Below are positions 33,101-43,548 of a stretch of DNA of 64,000 bases, piece by piece (position 1 is the first letter of the stretch; the number at the start of each line of letters is the position of its first letter). The stretch is from Rhododendron vialii (taxonomy: Eukaryota > Streptophyta > Magnoliopsida > Ericales > Ericaceae). Location of the stretch: NCBI RefSeq assembly GCF_030253575.1, contig NC_080567.1, positions 37,353,501 to 37,417,500 of the forward strand, in the 5' to 3' direction. The notes under the pieces were generated by a model. That model was given only the letters and a program-made list of their open reading frames with translations, did no database searches and had not been told where the DNA came from. The translations under genes were made by a program, and so were the position numbers.

Positions 33101-33345
33101 CCCAGTATGTCTAGGGGTTTTTAGTGACTGGTTTATTGGATTTTTATCTCTGTTTTCGGGTTGGTGTCTTGCCAACCTTCCCCTCTTTTGGTGGCGGCTG
33201 GTAGATGAATGTTCTCGGCCTAGGTGCCAACATAGTTGAGATGTAGGTCTGTGGTTGTGATGCCTCTTTTTCCCCGTTTCTGTTTAATTTTTGTAACTTC
33301 GGTTTGTTGATTAATAAAATCTTCTTTGCTGATAAAAAAAAAAAA
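30108..33345 (+). mobile_element. L1-type LINE, 5'-truncated, with poly-A tail
   Basis: The RT begins at NGNQGLVLKLDFEKAYDSVN and includes GLRQGDPLSPLLFNI. At the catalytic site, where LQFADD is expected, the sequence reads LQFAAKMTEEV, so the Asp-Asp pair is deleted. The thumb (KINFSKSQL, FKYLGLPLG) and the link to zf-RVT follow (GGLGVRR, WKDVWCG, WKNLCPFKVEVFVWQ). There are frameshifts near 30935 and 31760 and a TAG at 31145-31147. The frame ends at 32124. The 3' UTR (32125-33333) ends in GATA and 12 A's. A 23-24 bp direct duplication (CTGCTTCTTTATCTATCTTG) at 30249/30273 lies inside the RT. The 5' boundary is uncertain; 29900-30107 may also belong. Confidence 0.85.
32480..32840 (+). repeat. 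Short repeated motif in the LINE 3' UTR
   Basis: TTGTTCTATGATACTAT or TTGTTCTTTGATACTATCCC occurs at about 32500, 32579, 32698 and 32807. It is often preceded by GATTGGGACT and followed by CTCTCT. Spacing is irregular (about 80-120 bp). Confidence 0.7.
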
Positions 33346-33428
33346 TGACCACATTTTTTTTTTTGTTCCAAAAATTCATTTCATTACAAATGAATGCATT
33401 CGAAGACACTGAAAAGGAAAACTACAAC

Positions 33429-33964
33429 CAGGGACGGATTTAGAAATGTTGTTTAGTGGGGCACCTTGTTAATCCTAGTGACGAAAATTTATTTTTCTAG
33501 TTAACCACAATAAGATCGTATATAATTAAGGGATGTATTACAAACTACAAAAATATATACAGTAACACATACTTTCGCTTAAATTATGTAAAAATGAGTA
33601 CAAAATCTCATACAAAATTTGAGAGTATGTTTTACATAAACATTGACAAGTTTTAGAATGATCGATATATATAGTTTTATTAATGATATTATTTTAAAAT
33701 ATTGCTCTTAGACGGTTAAAAATACATACAAGTAAGAAAAAATTAATCTAAATAGACATAGTTTGGAAGCCAACAAGTATAAATGCCCCATATAATGAAA
33801 TTGAAACATAAAACTAAATATATATGTATATTTTTGAGATATATGCAAGTGTGTATGTGTGTAGTAGCACACTTAATTTCATAATTATACTAAATATATG
33901 AAAATATAATAAAATTATTTTAATTTCGAGTGGGGGCACGTGCCCCCCTTTTCCTCCGTCCTTG
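33429..33964. mobile_element. hAT-like non-autonomous element, 8-bp target duplication
   Basis: The left end CAGGGACGGATTTAG and the reverse complement of the right end, CAAGGACGGAGG, form terminal repeats. Flanks are ACTACAAC (33421-33428) and ACTATAAT (33965-33972), 8 bp with two mismatches. A GGGGGCACGTGCCCCCC palindrome lies just inside the right end. The 536-bp interior is AT-rich and non-coding. Confidence 0.7.
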
Positions 33965-33972
33965 ACTATAAT

Positions 33973-34603
33973 CAACCCATCACAGAGAAATACACATGAA
34001 TGCAACTGAGCACATTCGGTACTCAAATTTTGAGTATCATGTAATATGTCCTCATTGCATTGTTGGAATATATGAGAAGTGCGGTTTACTTAATAAGAGC
34101 GAAAATGTATACATGTAGTCAATCCAAATGTATAGAGCGAAAACGTACACATTTAGGCAGTCCAACATACATTTGTTGTCTCTTTTCAATGTTTCAATGT
34201 CTATTGCTACCTGCAATATCTCAAGTGGTTCTTGTGATTGCAGGTTGCCACGTCGATTGCACAAATTTTGATGTTATTTTGGAGCCTTAAAAGTCTCAAG
34301 AAATGATAAATGCACACAAAAAATGATCTAATTAGCGATCCAAATAAGCGCGCTAGGAGCGTGGCCTATTTGCGCCTAGGCGCATTAAGACAGTTAAATA
34401 CACTGATGCGCCCGGGGCGCACCATGATCGCGCCTGACGCAAAAATAAGGTACCTAAAAAATATGTACTCCTGCAACAACATCCGCGACCACAATTTTAA
34501 CCCGTATACCACCACCCTCTTATCACTTCCACTACCAACAATCACCACTCTACCACCACCACACCCCTACCACACCTCTGTCATCTCACCACCAAGTTGG
34601 ACG
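33973..34603. other. Intergenic with a GCGCC-rich patch
   Basis: At 34345-34440 several GCGCC/GGCGC words (TTGCGCCTAGGCGCATT, GCGCCCGGGGCGC) resemble the centre of the 1.1-kb tandem units further right. An imperfect repeat of ATACATGTAGTCAATCCAA...ACACATTTAGGCAGTCCAA lies at 34108-34165. No gene is supported. Confidence 0.45.
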
Positions 34604-34734
34604 AGATTCAGCTTGAGCTTCATAGCCTTTGGGAATCCTCTGAAATCAGTGCTTCCGTCATTCTCTCTGACGTTTCTCCAGGACTTATGGGGTCATTTCC
34701 ATTGATCGCTCCATTGCTCTGTTTCTGTTTGTGA
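34592..34734 (+). repeat. Dispersed gene-like fragment, copy 2
   Basis: Counterpart of 26236-26390. A continuous frame reads KLDEIQLELHSLWESSEIS, then LSDVSPGLMGSFPLIAP, and stops at a TGA near 34731-34733. It may be the 3' coding end of an unknown gene that was duplicated. The product is unknown. Confidence 0.45.
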
Positions 34735-35067
34735 TCATCACCAATCTAGCCATCAACAACATTAGCATTGAGATGGAAAGGGTGAGTAAATGGTGATCGA
34801 TGGTGGTCTGTAGAAGGTCCGTGTAATCTATGAAAGGGGCAGGGAAGAGAGGGGTAGAAGCGTGATGGGTTTAAAGTTACATTAGGTTGAGATTTAGACA
34901 CACACGAACAAACATGACCATTGATATAGCTGTATCGCAATTTGAACCCTCGGAAACAAGAAGTAACCAATCTTATCCGTTAATTAAGCACGCCAAAAAG
35001 CTCATTCCTTGGACTTGTGTACATTTTCAAAAAACTACATCCTCATTGTATAGACTAACGCGTGCGG
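34735..35067. other. Intergenic; left flank of the tandem array
   Basis: No gene recognised. The array sequence begins abruptly at CATTCAAAGTCC near 35068. Confidence 0.45.
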
Positions 35068-35300
35068 CATTCAAAGTCCTAAAAGATGGTGGGATCGAAA
35101 CATAAAAGTAATAATATATTTTGGTTTATGAAAAGTTGGTCGAAAGTAGACCAATTCAAGGATTATCAGAGCCACTAAGTCTAAAACACGTTTTCGTGCC
35201 CTCTCACTCATTCTAATTTCCTTTTGGTACTCCCATTCCTAGTTCTAAGGTATTCATTTATTTCTTAAGAGTTCTAGTGAGTTCATTGGGCTTTTCGCAC
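35068..35300 (+). repeat. Partial unit of the ~1.1-kb tandem repeat (left outlier)
   Basis: ATTCAAAGTCCTAAAAGATGG through CATTGGGCTTTTCGCAC matches the first ~230 bp of the units to the right. It stops where the GH1 pseudogene block begins. CATTGGGCTTTT(C/T)GCAC is found again at 37309, where the array resumes. Confidence 0.8.
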
Positions 35301-35632
35301 ATCATTAGGAAAAAAATACCTTCATTTCTCAGACTATTTTATACATACAGGCACATGGATATAATATAAGACAACAACATTCATCAGTTGTACTAATGGG
35401 TTGTTCCGTATTGCAACTATGAAAAGTCAAAGAACGAAACAATGTACGCTAGGAATTACTAGTAGAGCAATGCTAGGAATACAACTTTAAAACACATCTG
35501 CATCTGGAGGCTCCAATGCACGTGGATCCACGTACATCGAAGGAGTTGGGGCCACAGTTGCGTTCCTGGACTTATTGTTACTAGTAACCTGATACGTAGG
35601 ATAAAATAAATGGAAGAAAACAAAAAAAAAAG

Positions 35633-35794
35633 CTGATAAGAAAAAGTTCCTGAACCGAAGACAAAGTCAGGTGGAAGTGGGAATTCACTTCTGCTCAATG
35701 TGTCGGCGCTCAACACTAACAGTGGCACTAAATTCAGCAGGAGAAACAAGATGGAGAACAAGGTTTGTTGGCCGTGTGTTTCTTGGTCTCTCAT
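35633..35794 (-). pseudogene. Beta-glucosidase (GH1) pseudo-exon 1, copy 1
   Basis: GH1 beta-glucosidases hydrolyse glucosides in the apoplast, vacuole or ER. The minus-strand ATG at 35792-35794 opens a signal peptide (hydrophobic run LFSILFLLLNLVPLLVLS), followed by RSEFPLPPDFVFGSGTFSYQ, the highly conserved first exon of plant GH1 enzymes (FxFGxxTxxYQ). A GT donor should follow YQ, but here CAG is followed by CTTTTT, so the splice site is lost. No exon 2 lies downstream on this strand. A matching copy occurs at 57618-57773. Confidence 0.8.
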
Positions 35795-35862
35795 CTTCTC
35801 CTTGGCCTCCAGCAGGGCTTAAGAGTCTACTTCATGGCTTGTTGAGATACTAGCTAGCTTTC

Positions 35863-35869
35863 ATTTATA
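35863..35869 (-). promoter_or_regulatory. TATA box of GH1 copy 1
   Basis: Minus-strand TATAAAT about 70 bp upstream of the GH1 ATG. The same motif sits at the same distance in copy 2 (57839-57845), and a TAAAT-type variant is present in the third 5' flank at the window end. Confidence 0.5.
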
Positions 35870-36285
35870 TGAAGCCAAAAGGGGTGGATATAGCCTTATC
35901 ATTTACATGAGAGCAGAATCAAGCACCAGCCAACACACTGTAATTTAGGGATCAAAAACCACTGCCAATTGGATAAATCAGAGAAAAATTAAGTAGCGAC
36001 ATCGACCAATAGTAATTTGATTTACTAATCCACTGAAATCTTGGCTCTAGCAGAAAAGGAAATTCACTGAAAACAACTCTCACTTGACCATAGTAACTGT
36101 TCCAAACCAACATTGACGTTGTAAAAACAGTTGCATGGTTAATATCTTTATAATTGGAAAATGGTGGGAGTCGTGGTACTATCAGTCAGTTCATAAGAAT
36201 GAGTAGCAAAATTGCATTTTTGTCCTTCCCAAGAGAGGTTGGTTCTAGATCATCCCACAAATATCACTCTCTTATAACGATAAGG

Positions 36286-36777
36286 TGAGGAGACATCTTA
36301 TCACATCTTTTGTTACATTTGTACAAGGGACAAGTCAATAAGAAAAGACATTTATCCCATACAACAAACAATTTCTCTGAACTCTGATATTTCGTTGATT
36401 ATGTTCACAGTTAATTGAAAGAATGAAACAGGTACACATGAAACTTTCAAATTTCTTTGCAGCTTATGGATGTGGGCATGTGGCAAAGTAAGAATTGAAG
36501 CAGAAATCTTATGGAAATTTCAAAGATACTGAAGATAGCAGAAATCTTCTTGCAACTGAACTTAAGCTAAAAGCTCTATTCAAAGGCAGAGGTTAAAAAA
36601 ATCGAAATATAGCTTCTAATAAAAAGAAAAAGAAAAAAGCTTTTAAAGCCTTCTAAAGTTTTTTTTTTTTCTTTTGTAAAAAAAGCTTTTAGCTTAAGTT
36701 ATAAGCTGCGGCAGAAAAGCCGCGGCCCACATCAAACATCGACTTAGTAATCCTTCGAGAAAAACCATATTTGATAC
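36286..36777. other. Spacer between two GH1 fragments
   Basis: No recognised coding sequence. It contains a poly-T/A hairpin-like stretch (AAAAGCTTTTAAAG...AAAAAGCTTTTAGC) at 36630-36695. Confidence 0.4.
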
Positions 36778-37264
36778 CTGGTACGTTTTTCCAATACAGT
36801 TTTGCAGCCGATGCGTGTGCAAGCAAGATATGATGACCAGCAACTTATGGCTCAGTTGGGGAGTCACCCTTAGAACAATTGCCTACCCCAAATGGGGAAG
36901 AGCATCGCTGAGGTGGTGTTTCTCCTATATCATGACTACTTATGGTAAATACATTGGCCTCATTCAAGGTAGTCCACTGCAACACCCTATAACCAAATTC
37001 TCTAAAGCACACATAGGCATATGCTGTGAAGTCTTTCCCTGCATCGCCACATAACTGGTGAGCTTCGTTACTTATATACATCGTACATTTTCTACTTCAA
37101 TCAGGGTACCCTAAGTTCTAGAAGTGAGTGATGCTAAAGGTGGCGGAAGTTGAGAATCATACACAATTTGTCTACTGAGCCATCCACCATATTCATCTTC
37201 AAGAATCGGAGGGAAGTCAATGTGCATCAATGTAACATGTGCTTGGATTCCTGCTTCTTAAGAA
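36778..37264 (-). pseudogene. Beta-glucosidase (GH1) pseudogene, two internal exons
   Basis: On the minus strand the first exon reads [20 protein letters not shown], then [11 protein letters not shown] (about 37264-37160). After an intron with acceptor GATGCAG at about 37035 the second reads [15 protein letters not shown], then [13 protein letters not shown] contains the acid/base catalytic Glu of GH1. The exon continues with [13 protein letters not shown], an in-frame TAA near 36841-36843, HHILLAHASAAKLYWKNVPG, and a CAG|GT donor at 36778. The splice junction between the two exons also appears out of frame by one base. These exons lie upstream (in gene direction) of an exon 1, so they come from a different copy. 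Active-site exons further downstream are absent. Confidence 0.85.
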
Positions 37265-37308
37265 AGCCGTATCAATAGCAGGGAGAAGGGGAGATATCAT
37301 TATGTTGT

Positions 37309-40300
37309 CATTGGGCTTTTTGCACTTCACCAAAGCACACAAAAACTGCTTAATGATCGGGATTCACCTAAAACGTATGCCCAAGACAAGGCTTTTACAT
37401 TTACAAAGCCAAATTTTGGTTTCAATAGCCCTTGACAACTACAACCAATTATAGGACATGTTACTGATAAAGGTTTACGAAAGAAACTCAGAAATGGTTC
37501 ATTTCAAATTCTAGGTGTAATATTCTCAATATCAAAATAGAGCATCTTACTAACCGCATTTCATAAACACAACTTTACTACTATTTATAAGGTGTGATTA
37601 CACAATCTTTTAGTTCTTTGAAAATCCTCTTTACTCATATATAATAGGTCTTTATTAGATTTAAAATGAAAGAGATGCGAGCGTTTTACCGAATTAATTA
37701 ATTTTTTGGCACGTTGAGGGTAAATTCGTCATATCTTTTGATGCAACGATAATCTTTTATCCAAACTACTTGGGTTAGAATCTAGACTCAACAAGCTTTT
37801 TAACGGTACAAACCTTGCAAAAAACGGAGTTCCGGAGCGCCCTATACAAACCCGCGAAGTTTGACTACAGTTCTAATGCGCCCTAGGTGCATGTGTAAGC
37901 GCCCCTGTAGCACTAAATTGCGCCTGGGCGCATTCTCGAAATTTAAAAAATTGACCAAACTTTGGGGTCTTGCCACAGACACTCTCGAACTCCGATTTGC
38001 AAATGATTTGAACCGTAGAAAAGCTTGCCTAGCATACTTTCTATCAATTTAATTTGGCTCCAAACTTATTTATGCATCAAAAGATATGACAACTTTACCC
38101 TCAACAGGTCCAAAAACAAATTATTTTGGGAAAATCTGTAAATTACACCAAATTTAAACCGGATCGAAATCTATTGTATGTCGAGAAGAGAGGGTATTCA
38201 AAGTCCCGAAAGATGGTTGGATCGAAACATAAAAATAATATATTTTGGTTTATGAAAAGTTGGTCAAATTTAGACCAATTCAAGAATCGTCGAAGCTACT
38301 AAGGCTAAAACACGTTTTTGTGCCCTCCCACTCATTCTAATTTCTATTCAGTACTCCCATTCCTAGTTCTAAGGTATTCGCTTATTTTTCTTAAGAGTTC
38401 TAGTGAGTTCATTGGGCTTTTCGCACTTCAACAAAGCACACAAAAACAGCTTAATGATCGGAATTCACTTAAAACGTATGCCAAAGACAAGGCTTTTACA
38501 TTACAAAGCCAAATTTTGGTTTCCATACCCCAACAATGGCCCTTGACCACTAAAACCAATTATAGGACATGTTACTGATAAAGGTTTACGAAAGAAACTC
38601 AGAAATGGTTCACTTCAAATTGTAGGTGTAATATTCTCGATCTCAAAATGGTGCTTCTAACTACCTGCTTTTCATAAACAAAACTTTCTACTATTTATAA
38701 GATGTGATTACACGATCTTTATTTCTTTGAAAATCCTCTTTAGTCATATATAAAAGGTCTTTATTAGATTTAAAATGAAAGAGATGCGATCGTTTTACCG
38801 AATTAATTTATTTTTTGGCACGTTGAGGGTAAATTCGTCATATCTTTTGATGCAAATATAATCATTGATCCAAACTACTTGGGTTAGAATCTAGACTTAA
38901 CAAGCTTTTTTACGGTACAAACCTTGCGAAAAATGGAGTTCCGGTGCGCCCTATACAAACCAGCGAAGTTTGACTACAGTTTTAATGCACCCTAGGCGCA
39001 TCTGCATGCGCCCAAGGCGCACTAAATTGCACCCGGGCGCAGCCTCAAAATTTCAAAAATTGACCGAACTTTGGGGTCTTGCCACGGACGCTCTCGAACT
39101 GCGATTTGGACATCGTTTGAACCATTGAAAAGCTTGTCTAGCATACTTTCTGCCCAATTTAGTTTGGCTCCAAACTAATTTATACATCGAAGGTTATGAA
39201 AATTTTACCCTCAACAGGTTGAAAAACAAATTATTATGAAAAAATCTGTAAATTACACCTAATTTAAACCGGATCAAAATCTACTGTATGTCGAGAAGAG
39301 AGGGTATTCAAAGTCCCGAAAGATGGTTGGATCGAAACATAAAAATAATATATTTTGGTTTATGAAAAGTTGGTCGAAATTAGACCAATTCAAGGATCGT
39401 CGGAGCCACTAAGGCTAAAACATGTTTTCGCGCCCTCCCACTCATTCTAATTTCTCTTTGGTACTCCCATTCCTAGTTCTAAAGTATTCACTTATTTTTC
39501 TTAAGAGTTCTAGTAAGTTCATTGGGCTTTTCGCACTTCTTCAAAGCACACAAAAACAGTTTAATGATCCGGATTCACTTAAAATGTATTGCCAAGACAG
39601 GGCTTTTACATTACAAAGCCAAATTTTGGTATCCATACCCCAACAATAGCCCTTGATGCATGACCACTACAACCAATTATAGGACATGTTACTGATAAAG
39701 GTTTACGAAAGAAAACTCAGAAATGGTTCACTTCAAATTCTAGGTGTAATATTCTCGATCTCAAAATGGAGCTTCTAACTACCCGCTTTTCATAAGCATA
39801 AGTTTACTACTATTTATAAGGTGTGATTACAAAATCTTTTATTTCTTTGAAAATCCTCTTTACTCATAAATAATAGGTCTTTATTAGATTTAAAATAAAG
39901 AGATGCGAGCATTTTACCAAATTAATTAATTTTTTGGCACGTTGAGGGTAAATTCGTCATATCTTTTGATGCAAACATAATCATTGATCCAAACTACTTG
40001 GGTTAGAATCTAGACTCAACAATCTTTTTTACGGTACAAACCTTGCGAAAAACGGAGTTCCGGGGTGCCCTAGACAAACCCGCGAAGTTTGACTACAGTT
40101 TTAATGCACCCTAGGTGCATCTGCATGCGCCCAAGGTGCACTAAATTGCGCCCGGGCGCAGCCTCAAAATTTCAAAAATTGACCGAACTTTGGGGTCTTG
40201 CCACGGACGCTCTCGAACTCCGATTTGGACATCGTTTGAACCATTGAAAAGCTTGTCTAGCATACTTTCTGACCAATTTAGTTTGGCTCCAAACTTATTT

Positions 40301-41433
40301 ATACATCAAAGGTTATGAAAATTTTACCCTCAACAGGTCGAAAAACAAATTATTATAGGAAAATCTGTAAATTACACCTAATTTAAACCGGATCAAAATC
40401 TACTGTATGTCGAGAAGAGAGGGTATTCAAAGTCCCGAAAGATGGTTGGATCGAAACATAAAAATAATATATTTTGGTTTATGAAAAGTTGGTCGAAATT
40501 AGACCAATTCAAAGATCGACGGAGCTACTAAGGCTAAAGCACGTTTTCGCGCCCTCCCACTCATTCTAATTTCTCTTCGGTACTCCCATTCCTAGTTCTA
40601 AAGTATTCACTTATTTTTCTTAAGAGTTCTAGTGAGTTCATTAGGTTTTTTGCCCTTCATCAAAGCAAACAAAAACAACATAATGATCGGGATTCACCTA
40701 AAACGTATGCCCAAGACAAGGCTTTTATATTTACAAAGCCAAATTTTGGTTTCAATCACCCTTGACCACTACAACCAATTATAGGACATGTTACTGATAA
40801 AGGTTTACGAAAGAAAACTCAGAAATGGCTCACTTCAAATTCTAGGTGTAATATTATCGATCTCTAAATGGAGCTTCTTATGACCTGATTTTCATAAACT
40901 CAACTTTACTACTATTTATAAGGTCTGATTACACAATCTTTTAGTTTTTTGAAAATTCTCTCTACTCATGTATAGTAGGTCTTTATTAGATTTAAAATGA
41001 ACGAGATGCAAGCGTTTTACCGAATTAATTAATTTTTTGGCACGTTGAGGGTAAATTCGTCATATCTTTTGATGCAAATATAATCATTGATCCAAACTAC
41101 TTGGGTTAGAATCTAGTCTCAATAAGCTTTTTTACGGTACAAACCTTGCGAAAAACGGAGTTCCGGGGCGCCCTATACAAACCCACGAAGTTTAACTACA
41201 GTTCTAATGCGCCCTGGGCGCATGTGTAAGCGCCCCTGTAGCACTAAATTGCGCCCGAGCGCATCCTCGAAATTTCAAAAATTGACCAAACTTTGGGGTC
41301 TTGCCACAGACACTCTCGAACTCCGATTTGCACATGGTTTGAACCGTAGAAAAGCTTGCCTAGCATACTTTCTATCAATTTTATTTGGCTCCAAACTTAT
41401 TTATACATTAAAAGATATGACAATTTGACCTTC
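37309..41433 (+). repeat. Tandem array of ~1.1-kb units, left block
   Basis: Unit landmark ATTCAAAGTCCCGAAAGATG falls at 38196, 39306 and 40425 (spacing 1,110 and 1,119). Each unit contains, in order, a TCCCATTCCTAGTTCTAA segment, an AAAGCCAAATTTTGGT segment, and a palindrome of about 390-400 bp. The palindrome's left arm starts CACGTTGAGGGTAAATTCGT and its right arm ends TTTTACCCTCAAC. The centre is GC-rich with GCGCCCTAGGCGCAT and GCGCCCGGGCGCAG-type words. Units differ by a few per cent. Short ORFs within units recur from unit to unit but are not conserved across frameshifting indels, so I make no protein call. The final unit is interrupted at 41433 by a LINE. Confidence 0.9.
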
Positions 41434-43548
41434 TTTTTTTTTTTTGGTCAAGCATAATACTAGATTAGATTACGAACAAGAGAACCACGTACGGGTTACA
41501 CACAAAGTCATTAGGTCCATGGCCTAGACAAAGCGCTTGAAATTAGTCTAACACCTGCCTGATATTCAGGCGGTCACGAAGGACAAATTCCCTAAGAGAT
41601 ATGGGCATGTTCATAACAAAAACGAGCTCATCCATCTGCTCGATTCCCATTCTTGCGAGGTGGTCCGCACATTGATTTGCTGAGCGATAGGTGTGCTCGA
41701 TCAAGGTATTTGTTTTGGCCATGATGAAATGAGCTTCATTTATGAGCACGCTCTATGGGTGATTGTGTGGATTCCCTTCCTTGATCAGGTTGACCGCTGT
41801 GAGTGAGTCGGATTCAATAGTCACGTTCTTTAGTTTCCTTTCCAGGATGATTCTTAGCCTTGTGTAGATGCTCCACATCTCTGCTTCCAGGCTTGATGAG
41901 AATTGTCTCATTCCGTAAAAGCCCATGATCCAATCACGTGTGTGATCTCTGAACAGTCCTCCAAAGCCTCCTCTCCCATTCATTTCGAACCAGCAGCCAT
42001 CCGTATTGAGCTTGACATTACCTGTAGAGGGATTCATCCAAGAAATTAGACAAGTCTGATGAGAGCCCATAATGAGAGGGGACTTGAATGCTTCCACAAT
42101 TTCCTTAGAATAAGTCATGATATTTCTGGCATTAACCCAGCTTGGGGTTTCAATGTTTTCAAAACTTTTCTTATTTCTATCCTTCCAGATTTGCCAAAGG
42201 GAAGTAATAAACAGTATGTGCCAAGGAATATCATAGCCATTCTCAAGGATTTTGTTACATCGCAAGTTATAGGAAACCCAATCTTGAAAGGGAGTCTCCA
42301 AGTTCCCTCTCATTAAATGGCTCGAGGGAATGTTACTCCAAAGTTCTTTTGCTTTGGTACATTCCCTGAATAAATGGGAGATGGACTCAGGTACGGTACT
42401 ACATCTAGGACATAATTCAGAAGTATCAATTCCTCTTCTGGCCCGAAGGTGATTGGTTGGCAGACTGTTATGGAATATTAGCCAAATAAAGGTTTTAAAT
42501 TTTTCAGGTATTTTAAGCCTCTAGAACCATTTCCAACCCTTCAGATCCGAGTCTCTTTTAGTTAAGAGGTCATACGCAGCAGATATAGAGAATTGGCCAT
42601 TACCAGAGCCAACCCAGCTAGGATGGTCAGGTCCTTGGGGGAGAATAGGGAGGGGAATAGAATTAATGGCCTCCAATGTTTCTGTGTCCAGAAACTGGGC
42701 TATCTCACCCAAGGCCCATTGACCATCTAAGATAAGATTTTCAACCTTTACAGAAGAGATGGTATGAATACCAGGATGGGACACTGCCAGAGGTTTGTCC
42801 CCACACCACCAATCATGCCAAATGCTCACAGTTTTACCATCACCAATGATCCATTTTACTCCCTTATCCATGACTTGTTTAGTATCTAAAATGCTTCTCC
42901 AGAGATGAGAAGCAGACCTCCTCCTGGGCCAAGAAGAGATGGATTGATTTCTCAAGTACTTATCTCTAAGTATAGATACCCAGAGTCCCTCTTCCTCCTC
43001 ATTAGAAACTTTCCAAGCCAGTTTGGTGAGGAAGGCCAGGTTTTGGTCTTTGGCTTTTTTAAGCCCTAGACCACCACCCTCCTTACTCATACACTTTGTC
43101 CCACTTCACAAGGTGCATTTTCTTACCTCCAGGGGTATCACCCCATAGGAAGTTCCTGTTCACCCTGTCCAATCTATCACAGACAGTGGAAAGTAAGTGC
43201 ATGGTTTGCATAGTGTAACTGGGAATGGTAGAAGAGACATGCCGAATGAGAGTACTTCTACCCGCTAGCATGAGAGTGTTAGCAACCCATCTAGCAAGCC
43301 TATTCTGGACCTTCTCAATAATATGATTAAAATCTTGTTTGGACACTCTCTTATGCATCAAAGGAACGCCAAGATATTTTCCTAAATCATTCGTGAGTTT
43401 GACGCCACAAAAGTCGCTTATTCTCTTAGCCTTGTTCCTTTGGACATTAGGGGAGATAAAAATTTTGGATTTCTCCAGGCTGATGGTCTGACCAAAGATC
43501 ACACAAAAATCATTTAAGACTTCCATCATGGCTTTCACAGTGTTCTTC
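41434..43548 (-). mobile_element. LINE inserted in the tandem array, 5'-truncated
   Basis: The poly-A tail appears as T's at 41434-41445. On the minus strand, from 43548: the RT thumb region (GQTISLEKSKIFISPNV, LGKYLGVPLMHKRVS), then after a frameshift near 43085 GGLGLKKAKDQNLAFLTKLA, WHDWWCG, a stop at 42521-42523, zf-RVT (CPRC...HLFRECTKAKELW), and an RNase H with LNTDGCW, SSLEAEMW, IESDSLTAV and RSANQCADHLAR (the four acidic/His positions). There is a stop at 41750-41752. The 5' end is cut inside the RT. The insertion has only a 4-bp CTTC duplication (41430-41433 and 43545-43548), which is short for target-primed integration. Confidence 0.85.

Larger units (their letters stand above)
35301..36285 (-). 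repeat. GH1 5' module shared with 57306-58262
   Basis: From CTCAGACTATTTTATACATA (35322) to ACGATAAGGTGAG (36285) the sequence aligns nearly continuously with 57306-58262, with small indels and base changes. It covers the downstream flank, exon 1, promoter and upstream flank, so it is a segmental duplication of one locus. Confidence 0.85.

Noticed and set aside
38318-39649. Recurring small ORFs within the 1.1-kb units
   Set aside because: Frames are interrupted or shifted by indels between units, with no sign of coding constraint.
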